Positions 55,263 to 63,431 of a stretch of 64,000 nt of DNA are shown here, piece by piece. The translations under genes were made by a program, and so were the position numbers. The notes under the pieces were generated by a model. The model saw nothing but the letters and a program-made list of their open reading frames with translations. It ran no database searches and was not told the origin of the DNA. Position 1 is the first letter of the stretch. Every line of letters starts with the position of its first letter. The DNA is from Bacteroidota bacterium (lineage in GTDB: Bacteria; Bacteroidota; Bacteroidia; Bacteroidales; VadinHA17), in contig DRFJ01000056.1 of assembly GCA_011050615.1 (NCBI GenBank), positions 1 through 64,000 on the forward strand. The letters are read 5' to 3'.

Positions 55263-55991
55263 CTACAGGCTCAGTGCTTTTTCAAAACGTTTGTTTACCT
55301 CGTCCCAGTTAATCACATTCCGGAATGCTGATATATAATCAGGTCTTTTGTTCTGGTATTTAAGGTAATAGGCATGTTCCCAGACATCAAGGGTCAGCAG
55401 TGGGGTGCCTCTTAATTCAGACACATCCATAAGTGGATTATCCTGGTTTGCCGTGCTGCCAGCAAAAAGTTTTTTATTGGCATCCATAACAAGCCATGTC
55501 CAGCCACTGCCAAAGCGTGTTGCAGCAGCATTATTGAATTCATCACGGAATTTCTCCCATGAACCGAAATTTTCATCTATGGCTTTCTTCAGCTTTGATG
55601 ATGGCTCAGATTTATCCGGGCTCATATTATTCCAGAAAAGGGTGTGGTTATAATAGCATCCTCCGTTATTCCTTATAGCTGCTGAAAGCTTTGATACCTT
55701 TGAGAATACCTGTGATAAGGGAGTTGATTCGTGATCGCTGCCTTTTATTGCAGCAAGATACCTGGTATAACATCCGCTGTGATGCCTGTCATAATGTATC
55801 TCCATTGTCATCTTATCAATATAGGGTTCGGGGGCATCATATGCATATGGCAGTTCAGGGAATTCATGGCCTTTGAATTCACCGTTTTTATCTATAGAAA
55901 AATCAAATACCGGAGTAGCAAGAAGTTCGGCGGGAATAGCCATTATTACTGCTCCCAGTCCTACTGTGCTTAAAAATTTTCTTCTTTCCAT
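55263..55991 (-). CDS. Superoxide dismutase (Fe/Mn type) with a twin-arginine signal peptide
   Basis: The 242-residue enzyme dismutates superoxide. The mature part, from about residue 44, contains the usual Fe/Mn-SOD blocks. The four metal ligands are all present: His in MEIHYDRHH, His in YYNHTLFWNNM, and Asp and His in LDVWEHAYYL. GSGWTWLVMDANKK is also intact. Before it sits MERRKFLSTVGLGAVIMAIPAELLATP, a twin-arginine (RRKFLS) signal followed by a weakly hydrophobic stretch, so the enzyme should be folded in the cytoplasm and exported by Tat. A tatC gene lies at 21294. Most bacterial SodA/SodB proteins are cytoplasmic, so export is notable. Metal (Fe or Mn) cannot be decided from sequence. 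Confidence 0.9.
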   Translation of the reverse strand: MERRKFLSTVGLGAVIMAIPAELLATPVFDFSIDKNGEFKGHEFPELPYAYDAPEPYIDKMTMEIHYDRHHSGCYTRYLAAIKGSDHESTPLSQVFSKVSKLSAAIRNNGGCYYNHTLFWNNMSPDKSEPSSKLKKAIDENFGSWEKFRDEFNNAAATRFGSGWTWLVMDANKKLFAGSTANQDNPLMDVSELRGTPLLTLDVWEHAYYLKYQNKRPDYISAFRNVINWDEVNKRFEKALSL

Positions 55992-56051
55992 AGTTTATAG
56001 TTTTTATTTTACTAACAAACTACTGGGAAGAATGTATATATATGGAATATT

Positions 56052-56085
56052 GGAACCGAACCTTTATTTCCCGGGGCTCGGTTCC
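56052..56085. other. Hairpin between the tricorn-type protease and sod genes
   Basis: GGAACCGA (56052-56059) and TCGGTTCC (56078-56085) form an 8-pair stem with an 18-base loop containing TTTCCCGGGG. There is no U run on either side, so it is not a standard terminator. It lies 11 bases beyond the protease stop codon and upstream of sod on the same strand. Confidence 0.5.
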
Positions 56086-56095
56086 AGTTTTCATT

Positions 56096-59000
56096 TTATT
56101 TCTTTATTTCAAAATAAGCAGGTCTTTTCCAACGTACTGGTGCTTCCGGTTCCTTTTTGAGTTCAATCCCTTCTGTTTCGACAAGCCTGAGGGCTTCTTC
56201 AATAGCTTTCAGCAGCTGGGGATCATTACCCTTTGCCTCTTCGGCAGGGTCCTGCAATACATGAATATCGGGCGCTATTCCAACAGCTTCAACAGCCCAT
56301 TCGCCATTGGTATCGAAGAATCCGCCCCTGGGAGCTACCATACGGCCGCCATCAATAAAGGGTGGTGTATCCCATGTCCCTACCAGGCCACCCCAGGTAC
56401 GTGTGCCAATAAGCGGGCCAATACCTTTCTTTTTGAACATGTACGGCATGAGATCACCACCCGATCCGGCCCTTTCATTTATTATCATAACCTTTGGGCC
56501 CCACAGACCTGCCATAGGTGTTGTGAAAGGCCTCCTGTCAGGGGTCTTTGAATTGAAATAGCCCAGGAGGTCACGGGAGAGAATATCGATTATATAATCG
56601 GCTGCCGAGCCTCCGCCATTATTCCTTTCGTCGATTATCGCTCCTTTTTTGTCCTGCTGGGCAAAGAAATAACGGTTAAAATACTCATATCCGCCTCTTC
56701 CGGTGTTGGGAAGCCAGACATATGCCAGCTTTCCTCCTGATAATGAATCAACCAGCTTCCTGTTACTCTCTACCCAGTCGGCTGTCCTGAGACCGGATTC
56801 ACGGGGCACCGGTATCACCGTTATTTGCCGGGAGTTATTGCCGGAAGGATTATCGGCTACAGTAAGTATTGTATGTATTCCGGCTGTGCCTTCAAAGTAC
56901 ATGTAAATATTATCTGTAGCCCTGACCTCCTTACCGTTTACCTTTATAATATAGTCTCCTTCATTTACCTTCATCCCTGGTTGGGCCAGTGGCCCCCTCA
57001 GATTTGGATTCCAGTCCTCCCCGGTATAAATTTTCTTAATATAAAACCTCTTATCCCGTATTCCGTAATCTGCTCCAAGCAGGCCAACAGGTACCCTTTC
57101 AATATCCGGGAAGTCACCACCGCGTGTGTAGGAATGTCCCACCGCAACTTCTCCACCAAGTATATCAATGATATAGTTCAGTTCGGAACGGTGTCTTACA
57201 TGATCGACCCACGGTTCATACCATTCATAAACCTTATCCCACGGTGCACCATGCACATTGTCGACATAGAGGAAATCCCTCTGGTAACGCCATCCTTCCC
57301 TGAAAATTTGTTTCCATTCTTTTACCGGGTCAATTCTTAGACTTATCCCTGCCAGCTTAAGATTTTCCTCTCCCTGGCCTTTCACCGGGCTTTTCGTTGA
57401 TGCAATGGCCCAGTTGTTACCCGATCGGTAAAGAATACTTGATTTATCTGCCGATATGCTTGCATAGGAGATATTCTTAATGAATTCCACAGCTTTCTTT
57501 TCACCTAAGTCATATTTGTGAAGAGTGATACTTCTTTCCCCCTGAGGGATTTCTGAAATGAAAACAGTATTCTCCGGACCGGGCAGGAGGGATGGGTAAT
57601 TCCTGTCGGGCATATCAATGGCAATAATCCTTTCAGCTATATTTTCAGGATCTATCTTTACTATTATTTCTTCTTTTACCTTATCTGTTTCATCCTGTTT
57701 ACCTCCTTTTTTAGGCTTGACTGCCTCTTTGTCACCCACCTGCTTTTCTTCTGCTTTTTCTTCATCACTTTCAGGAAGGAAGGGGTTTTCGGCTTCTTCC
57801 GAAAGGAGGATCATATACACTGACCTTGTGGTGACAATATCATATCCGCTCATATCCAGCCATCCTGTTGCCAGACCGTAATTTGTGCTGGCAAGGAAGT
57901 ACAGGTATTTTCCTGACTCATCCCATACGGGACTGATGGCATCGGCCATTCCGTCTGTTAACATATGCCTGCTGCCGGTTTCAATATTATATACAAATAT
58001 TGCCTTGTACTGGTTACCAAGCAGTTTGGCATAGGCTATCCATTTACTGTCGGGCGACCATACGGGGTTCATTGTCCTGTCAGGGTGAGCATAGGTATCT
58101 GAATCAGCAATTTTCACCCTGCCTGTTTCCAGATTTATGTAGTGAAGTTTATAATGTGTATCAGTAAAAGCTATATATTTTGCATCAGGCGACCATGCCG
58201 GTCTGAAGAAGAAAGAAGGATCAGGGATAGTGTATATTTTCTTTCCTGACATGCCATCCTGGTCAGATACAACAAGCTGATACTCCCCGCTTTCGTCGCT
58301 GAACCATGCCACCTTATCTCCTTTCGGGGACCATACGGGGTACCTGTCAGCTGCTCCGGGAGTATTTGTAATGTTTCTCCAGCTTCCTTTTTCCCTTGGA
58401 ACGCTTATTATCTCACCTCGATATTCAAATATTGCTCTTTTCCCTGTTGATGACAATTCTGCATTGCTCAGGTCCCTTGGCTGTACATCTTCCCACCGTA
58501 TCCTGGACCAGTGGAAATCTCCTTTAACATTTATTTCCAGTGTTTCGGTTTCATCCGTCTCAGGCTTGAGTATATGAAGCAGGCCACCCTGTTCATAGAT
58601 TATTTTATCTTCACCGGCATCAAGACTTTTCACGTCAAAGTTGTCATGATAAGTATGCTGCTTGAGGTCTTTTGTATTAATATCATAGGACCAGATATTT
58701 GAAGCGAAGTCTCTTTCCGAGAGGAAGAAAACCCTGGTGCCAAACCACACAGGGTTCATATGTCTTTCATTATCAACCCGTGGTGTTTGTTCGAGGCTCA
58801 GGGTTTCCATATCCACAATCCATATGGGTTGTGCCTGTCCACCCCTGTAATTGCGCCATTCGGGATCCCAGAAGGTAATGGGAGTGTAGGCCAGGTAACG
58901 GCCGTCGGGCGATACTTCCCCGTAGGCAGATCGTACCACCGGCAGGGGTTCGGGCATCCCCCCTTCAATTGAAACAGTATACAGCCTGTTTGACTTTGTT

Positions 59001-59386
59001 GGCATGCCTTCCCTCCCCGAACTGAATATTATGTTCTTGCCATCCGGCATCCACCCCTGTACCTTGTCAGCACCCGGGTGAAAGGTAAGACGTTCGGGCT
59101 CTCCCCCTTCAGCGGGTATGAGGAAGACGTCGGTATTCCCGTCGTAATCACCCGTGAAGGCTATCATCTTACCATCCGGGGAAAAGTGAGGTTCTGTTTC
59201 TGCTCCAACTGATGACGTTAACCTGTGGGCATCACCACCTTCAGCATTGCACAGCCACAGGTCGTTAGCATAGACGAACACTATGTTGTTTCCACTTATT
59301 GTCGGTTGCCTGAGAAGCATCGTTCCCTGTGCATTTACAATCAGTCCTGTTAGCAGGATAACGAGGATAATAGAGAGTCGTTTCAT
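56096..59386 (-). CDS. Tricorn-type protease (S41 family), exported
   Basis: The 1096-residue protein has an N-terminal signal peptide (SIILVILLTGLIVNAQG). The N-terminal half is WD40-like, with a six- and a seven-bladed propeller (repeated SPDGKMIAFTGDYDG, SPDGRYLAYTP, SPDAKYIAFTD, SPDSKWIAYAK). An acidic linker near residue 540-575 is rich in Glu/Lys. A PDZ-like domain lies near 790-850, and the S41 catalytic domain comes last. The nucleophile is Ser975 in NERAGSGGDLMPYMF, the position expected for the tricorn Ser. The propellers filter peptides that reach the core. Unlike archaeal tricorn it is exported, as is usual in Bacteroidota, and probably digests peptides in the periplasm. It lies 104 bases upstream of sod on the same strand. 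Confidence 0.9.
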   Translation of the reverse strand: MKRLSIILVILLTGLIVNAQGTMLLRQPTISGNNIVFVYANDLWLCNAEGGDAHRLTSSVGAETEPHFSPDGKMIAFTGDYDGNTDVFLIPAEGGEPERLTFHPGADKVQGWMPDGKNIIFSSGREGMPTKSNRLYTVSIEGGMPEPLPVVRSAYGEVSPDGRYLAYTPITFWDPEWRNYRGGQAQPIWIVDMETLSLEQTPRVDNERHMNPVWFGTRVFFLSERDFASNIWSYDINTKDLKQHTYHDNFDVKSLDAGEDKIIYEQGGLLHILKPETDETETLEINVKGDFHWSRIRWEDVQPRDLSNAELSSTGKRAIFEYRGEIISVPREKGSWRNITNTPGAADRYPVWSPKGDKVAWFSDESGEYQLVVSDQDGMSGKKIYTIPDPSFFFRPAWSPDAKYIAFTDTHYKLHYINLETGRVKIADSDTYAHPDRTMNPVWSPDSKWIAYAKLLGNQYKAIFVYNIETGSRHMLTDGMADAISPVWDESGKYLYFLASTNYGLATGWLDMSGYDIVTTRSVYMILLSEEAENPFLPESDEEKAEEKQVGDKEAVKPKKGGKQDETDKVKEEIIVKIDPENIAERIIAIDMPDRNYPSLLPGPENTVFISEIPQGERSITLHKYDLGEKKAVEFIKNISYASISADKSSILYRSGNNWAIASTKSPVKGQGEENLKLAGISLRIDPVKEWKQIFREGWRYQRDFLYVDNVHGAPWDKVYEWYEPWVDHVRHRSELNYIIDILGGEVAVGHSYTRGGDFPDIERVPVGLLGADYGIRDKRFYIKKIYTGEDWNPNLRGPLAQPGMKVNEGDYIIKVNGKEVRATDNIYMYFEGTAGIHTILTVADNPSGNNSRQITVIPVPRESGLRTADWVESNRKLVDSLSGGKLAYVWLPNTGRGGYEYFNRYFFAQQDKKGAIIDERNNGGGSAADYIIDILSRDLLGYFNSKTPDRRPFTTPMAGLWGPKVMIINERAGSGGDLMPYMFKKKGIGPLIGTRTWGGLVGTWDTPPFIDGGRMVAPRGGFFDTNGEWAVEAVGIAPDIHVLQDPAEEAKGNDPQLLKAIEEALRLVETEGIELKKEPEAPVRWKRPAYFEIKK

Positions 59387-59528
59387 GAGTAATGGATTTT
59401 AAATAAAATTTATATTATGCTGTTCTGTGTTTTCCCCCGGAGTTATTTAAAAGAATATAAATATAAATAATATGGCTAATTTATTTAACTTGACCGGGGA
59501 ATATAAGTGTTAATAAAATGAAACGAGC

Positions 59529-60524
59529 ATGAATAAATCAGATTTGATATTAGACTGCCTGAAGGAGATACCCGTGCTTGAAATGTCAATCCTGCCTACT
59601 CCACTGCACAGGCTTAATAATATGAGTGCCAGACTGTCAATCGATCTCTACTGCAAGCGGGATGATCTTACCGCTTTTGCTTTTGGTGGTAACAAGACAA
59701 GAAAACTGGATTACCTGGTAATGGATGCTATCAGCACCGGTTATGACTCCCTTATAAGCTTCGGCGCCGTTCAATCAAACTGGTGCAGGATGACAGCAAC
59801 GGCAGGCAGTGTTAACGGTCTGGATGTTTTTCTTGTACTGTCAGGTGAAAAACCCGGAAAAGAGACGTCAAATCTTCTGCTGGACAGGCTTGCAGGTGCG
59901 AATATTACATTTATTGAAAGCACGGAGAGGGATGATATAATAAAGGAGGTTAACAAAAAGATCCTGGAATTGAAAAATAAGGGAAGGAAACCGTATTATA
60001 TGCCTGTCGGGGGTTCTGTGGCAAGGGGATCACTGGGATATATCAGGGCTATGGCTGAAATAATGGAATATTCAGAGACCAGTGGTGTTGATTTCCGGGA
60101 AATTATTTTGGCTTCAGGCTCGGCCGGTACCCAGGCAGGCCTTTTGGCAGGCCAGGTAATCTGTGGATGGCAGGGGCACATAAGAGGGATGGCAGTGTCA
60201 AGACCCAGGGATGAACAGGAGCAGATAGTGCTTGAAATAGCAAGGGACAGCCTCGATTTTATTGGCTATGAATATGAAGAACAAAGCTTGACTTCCGGGA
60301 TTCATGTGGATGACAGCTACCTTGGCGATGGTTACCGTCTCATTACTCCCGGATGCCGTCAGGCCATACAGGACTTTGTCCGCTATGAGGGCATCTTCCT
60401 GGACGAAGTATATACGGGCAAGGCTGCTGCCGGGCTTATCGATTATGCAAAAAAGGGAAAATTTTCATCCCAGGAACCTGTCCTCTTCATACACACAGGA
60501 GGCAGTGTACAGCTCTTCGAGTAA
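59529..60524 (+). CDS. PLP-dependent D-cysteine desulfhydrase / ACC deaminase family enzyme
   Basis: The 331-residue fold-type II PLP enzyme has the Schiff-base Lys in AFAFGGNKTRKLDYL and the phosphate-binding GSAGTQAGLLAG. CKRDDLTAF at the N-terminus and the ISFGAVQSNWCRMTA block are typical of D-cysteine desulfhydrase/1-aminocyclopropane-1-carboxylate deaminase enzymes (COG2515). It probably converts D-cysteine, or a related amino acid, to pyruvate with release of H2S and ammonia; ACC deaminase activity cannot be excluded. It is convergent with trpB2 (60-base gap), and both are PLP fold-type II enzymes. No regulator adjoins it. Confidence 0.85.
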   Translation: MNKSDLILDCLKEIPVLEMSILPTPLHRLNNMSARLSIDLYCKRDDLTAFAFGGNKTRKLDYLVMDAISTGYDSLISFGAVQSNWCRMTATAGSVNGLDVFLVLSGEKPGKETSNLLLDRLAGANITFIESTERDDIIKEVNKKILELKNKGRKPYYMPVGGSVARGSLGYIRAMAEIMEYSETSGVDFREIILASGSAGTQAGLLAGQVICGWQGHIRGMAVSRPRDEQEQIVLEIARDSLDFIGYEYEEQSLTSGIHVDDSYLGDGYRLITPGCRQAIQDFVRYEGIFLDEVYTGKAAAGLIDYAKKGKFSSQEPVLFIHTGGSVQLFE

Positions 60525-60583
60525 GCAGCCATTCATATATTCCAATATTCCGTTGCTTTTATACCGGTTTCTCAGAGGCTTTT

Positions 60584-61936
60584 TTACCGGATCATCGCAA
60601 TGCTTTCCTCAATTTCTTTATCTGTGAGTGCATGATCTTCAAGCTCTTCCGAGAAGTACTTGTCGTAAGCACTGAGATCAAGGTGGCCGTGCCCTGACAG
60701 GTTAAACAGTATTGTTTGCGGTATGCCGGCCTCATCACATTTGCGTGCCTCATCAATTGCGCCCGTTATGGCATATGTTGATTCAGGGGCAGGTAAGATG
60801 CCTTCGCTCCTGGCAAAAAGGACGCCGTTACGGAAACAGTCCTTCTGTAGTTTTGACCGGGCCTCCATAAGACCGTCTTTGAGCAGCTGGCTTACCAGTA
60901 CTCCTGCTCCATGGTATCTTAATCCACCGGCATGTATTTTTGCAGGAACGAAATTATGCCCCAATGTATACATGGCCAGCAATGGTGTTAGTCCCACTGT
61001 ATCGCCAAAGTCATACATGTACTTTCCTCTCGTAAGTTTTGGGCATGATGCCGGCTCTATGGCAATTGCACGGGTTTTATTACCATTAAGCAGATTTTCC
61101 CTTATGAAGGGGAAAGAGATACCTGAAAAATTGGAACCACCACCGAAACAACCAACTACGATATCGGGGTAGTCACCGGCCTTATTCATCTGTAATAATG
61201 CTTCTTCACCAATTATTGTCTGGTGCAGAAGGACATGATTGAGAACTGAGCCCAGTGAATATTTAACTTCAGCATCTGCGGCAGCTCTTTCAACTGCCTC
61301 GGAGATAGCTATTCCAAGACTCCCGGGGGAAGCAGGGTCTTCAGCCAGTATTTTCCTGCCGGATTCCGTCAGTTCACTGGGTGAAGGTACCACTGTTGCA
61401 TCATAGGTATTCATCATTATCTTACGGTAGGGTTTTTGCTCATAGCTTATCCTTACCATGAATACTTCCAGCTCAATCCCGAAATGCCGGCACGCAAAGC
61501 TCAGGGCAGTTCCCCACTGGCCTGCACCTGTTTCAGTAGTCATCTTCTTAACACCCTCAAGCTTATTGTAATAAGCCTGGGCAATAGCAGTGTTTGCCTT
61601 GTGTGAACCGGCATAACTGCCACCCTCGTATTTATAATAGATCCTGCAGTTTGTGCCTATGGCCTTTTCCAGCGCTGATGCCCTGAATAGGGGACTGGGC
61701 CTGTAACTCCTGTAAAGGTCGAGCACTTCCCCGGGTATGTCAATATATCTTTCTGTTGAAGCTTCCTGTTTAATAAGTCCCATCGGGAAAAGTGCTGCCA
61801 GGTCTTCAGGCTTTATGGGCTCCCTCGTTCCCGGGTGAAGAGGTGGCAGGGGCTTATTGGGCATGTCAGCAATAATGTTATACCACCTTGTTGGCATCTC
61901 CTGTTCAGTTAAAATGAATTTTTTTGTCGTTTTCAT
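60584..61936 (-). CDS. trpB: Tryptophan synthase beta chain, TrpB2 type
   Basis: TrpB condenses indole with serine to tryptophan. The 450-residue protein is the longer TrpB2 form. It has GSYAGSHKANTAIAQAYYN with the PLP Lys, TTETGAGQWGTALSFACRHFG, the phosphate-binding VVGCFGGGSNFSGI, and RSEGILPAPESTYAI. The N-terminal 60 residues (MPTRWYNIIADMPNKPLPPLHPGT) are those of TrpB2 and replace the TrpA-contacting surface of classical TrpB1. No trpA or other trp gene is nearby, so it probably acts as a stand-alone indole-salvage enzyme. The upstream leader carries a Trp-codon attenuator (61979-62106), strong independent evidence that the gene serves tryptophan supply. It is convergent with the D-cysteine desulfhydrase gene. 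Confidence 0.92.
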   Translation of the reverse strand: MKTTKKFILTEQEMPTRWYNIIADMPNKPLPPLHPGTREPIKPEDLAALFPMGLIKQEASTERYIDIPGEVLDLYRSYRPSPLFRASALEKAIGTNCRIYYKYEGGSYAGSHKANTAIAQAYYNKLEGVKKMTTETGAGQWGTALSFACRHFGIELEVFMVRISYEQKPYRKIMMNTYDATVVPSPSELTESGRKILAEDPASPGSLGIAISEAVERAAADAEVKYSLGSVLNHVLLHQTIIGEEALLQMNKAGDYPDIVVGCFGGGSNFSGISFPFIRENLLNGNKTRAIAIEPASCPKLTRGKYMYDFGDTVGLTPLLAMYTLGHNFVPAKIHAGGLRYHGAGVLVSQLLKDGLMEARSKLQKDCFRNGVLFARSEGILPAPESTYAITGAIDEARKCDEAGIPQTILFNLSGHGHLDLSAYDKYFSEELEDHALTDKEIEESIAMIR

Positions 61937-61978
61937 GATTTTGAGTATTTATGGTTTATAATTATTCCGTGTAAAAAC

Positions 61979-62006
61979 AAAAAAGGCACGCTGTGACCAG
62001 CGTGCC
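61979..62006 (-). terminator. Attenuator terminator hairpin (3:4) of trpB2
   Basis: On the minus strand GGCACGCT and AGCGTGCC form an 8-pair stem with a 6-base loop (GGTCAC), followed by six U, then GUUUUU. It stands about 43 bases before the trpB2 ATG, in a leader rather than after a gene. Confidence 0.85.
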
Positions 62007-62031
62007 TTTTTATGATAATCAGTTATATTAT

Positions 62032-62106
62032 TTACATAACAGCATGGTTCACAGTATGGTTTTTAATACTGCGCCACCACCAGCTATGTAGAATTGTTCT
62101 TTTCAT
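62032..62106 (-). CDS. trpL: Trp leader peptide (24 residues, three tandem Trp codons)
   Basis: The minus strand reads ATG ... TAA as MKRTILHSWWWRSIKNHTVNHAVM. The Trp codons TGGTGGTGG are at 62074-62082. Three consecutive Trp codons in a 24-codon frame are extremely improbable by chance. Their position immediately before the 1:2 hairpin is exactly that needed for stalling control. The frame is too short for the ORF track. Its product has no function apart from regulation. Confidence 0.85.
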   Translation of the reverse strand: MKRTILHSWWWRSIKNHTVNHAVM

Positions 62107-62111
62107 CGTGA

Positions 62112-62119
62112 CAAATCTA
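62112..62119 (-). promoter_or_regulatory. Predicted promoter of the trpL-trpB2 transcript
   Basis: Minus-strand TAGATTTG matches TAnnTTTG, with CTTG 19 bases upstream as a -33-like element. The predicted start site lies within a few bases of the leader-peptide ATG at 62106, so the mRNA may begin at or almost at the AUG (a near-leaderless leader peptide). Confidence 0.5.
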
Positions 62120-62257
62120 GATATTATTTTCAAAAATACAAGTCATGACAAAAGAATTTCTGTAATTTTAATTTTGTCCCAGAAGCTCAATTTTTTTATC
62201 AGACTCTGAATTACCAGGCACCCGGGACTCAGGAACGAACCACGAGCATGATTTCAT

Positions 62258-63268
62258 TTACCTTCCTGTCTGATAATCAATAAGTCCCTGTTCCTGTATC
62301 CTGCGTGTGAGAATATAGCCATAATCCCTGGATTTTCTTATTTTGCACTGCCCCCATGCAACAGTGGTCCATTCTTTAGCCTGGTGCAGGTTGCCCAGTA
62401 TCTCGTTTATCACTGCCAGGTTATGGGCGGCACGGCCCCTGACCTTTCTCTTATCCGGCTCCAGGGCTCTCTCAAGTGCTGCAATGGCTCTGTCCCAGTC
62501 GTTAAGTTGCATCATTCGCGCTCCTTCAGCAAGGTCATAATTACCCTTTCCTTTTTTAAAATAATCCCTGCCTGCATATATCCAGTCAGGTGTCAGCCGG
62601 CTGCCGTAAAGGGCACCTGCTTCCAGGCTGGCCCGTTCTATAGCTCTTTTCTTGTTAATTATGGCATCAGCTGCCGCTACCACAGAGAGGCCGCTGCCAC
62701 CCCAGTTAATCTGGTGCCTGTACATATATTCGTCAAGAATACTCCTGCTGGCAGGATGATACATCCTGAACCCGCAATTCACAGTAACCAGTCCGCGGGC
62801 TTCAAGGTTCAGCAGGTTATCAGAAACTGCAGCTCCCGTGATTATGAAATCTGAATCGTAGGCCTCCAGTGCTATCAGTGCATCAGAATTATATTTTTCA
62901 CATAAGCTTTCAACTGTTTCCCAGGATAAGGCCCCGGGGAGAAGAGTCCCGATACCTGATCCTTGTAATAATTCAGGGGTTTTTACTACCCTGAACAGGG
63001 CCGAGCCTCGCAGATTTTCATCCAGTCCCCTCAGGACAAACCGGGTGTTCAGGCTGTCCTGTTTCAGACCTTCACCTGTGAGCAAACCTTCCAGCTTGTT
63101 GGCATCAGTGTTGGAAGGTAGTGAACGGTTGACAATGGCTATTGATTTTATTTCATCAGGTACTGTCTTTACTGCCGGTACCAGTACATCAAAACTTATT
63201 CTTGATGCTCCGCATCCCGTTAAGAGGAGAAGGGGAATAATGAGGGCTGTAATTGACGGATTCTTCAT
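62258..63268 (-). CDS. DUF6340-like lipoprotein with tetratricopeptide-type C-terminus
   Basis: I start at MKNPSITALIIPLLLLTGCGAS (63268, 336 residues). It has a clean lipoprotein signal with Cys at 19; the track start adds 14 residues with no signal logic. The middle (about 30-220) has the pattern of Bacteroidota DUF6340 proteins (DEIKSIAIVNRSLPS, LVTVNCGFRMYHPASRSILDEYMYRH). The C-terminus (about 255-325) contains two helical TPR-like hairpins, LNDWDRAIAALERALEPDKRKVRGRAAHNLAVINEILGN. It is probably anchored in a membrane and mediates protein contacts. No operon partner is evident, and function is unknown. Confidence 0.72.
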   Translation of the reverse strand: MKNPSITALIIPLLLLTGCGASRISFDVLVPAVKTVPDEIKSIAIVNRSLPSNTDANKLEGLLTGEGLKQDSLNTRFVLRGLDENLRGSALFRVVKTPELLQGSGIGTLLPGALSWETVESLCEKYNSDALIALEAYDSDFIITGAAVSDNLLNLEARGLVTVNCGFRMYHPASRSILDEYMYRHQINWGGSGLSVVAAADAIINKKRAIERASLEAGALYGSRLTPDWIYAGRDYFKKGKGNYDLAEGARMMQLNDWDRAIAALERALEPDKRKVRGRAAHNLAVINEILGNLHQAKEWTTVAWGQCKIRKSRDYGYILTRRIQEQGLIDYQTGR

Positions 63269-63431
63269 GATTACTGCAATTTTTTGATAAATGTACAAAT
63301 AAAATGCCACAGAACTTCAAATTATGATACAGACTGGCAGAGCAGTTAAATTTTGTTAATAAATACATAATCATGGTTTATTTCTGAGAATATTTTATAT
63401 ACTTTAAAAGTAAAACACTAAAATCTTAGCT

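Larger units (their letters stand above)
61979..62106 (-). promoter_or_regulatory. Tryptophan attenuator of trpB2
   Basis: On the minus strand the leader can fold in mutually exclusive ways. Directly after the Trp codons, CGCAGUAU (62066-62073) pairs with AUACUGUG (62050-62057), the 1:2 hairpin. CUGUGAACCAUGC (62042-62054) can instead pair with GCUGGUCACAG (61991-62001), 11 pairs with two single-base bulges, the 2:3 antiterminator. Region 3 also lies in the 3:4 terminator (61979-62006). A ribosome stalled on the Trp codons would cover region 1 and free region 2 to form 2:3, allowing read-through; one reaching the stop at 62032 would leave the terminator to form. This is the classical trp attenuation design. 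Confidence 0.85.

Noticed and set aside
59445-59508. Imperfect inverted repeat CCCCCGGAGTTATTTAA ... TTAACTTGACCGGGG between the protease and the desulfhydrase gene
   Set aside because: The arms need several gaps and mismatches to align, and the AT-rich middle has no conserved feature; too weak to call.
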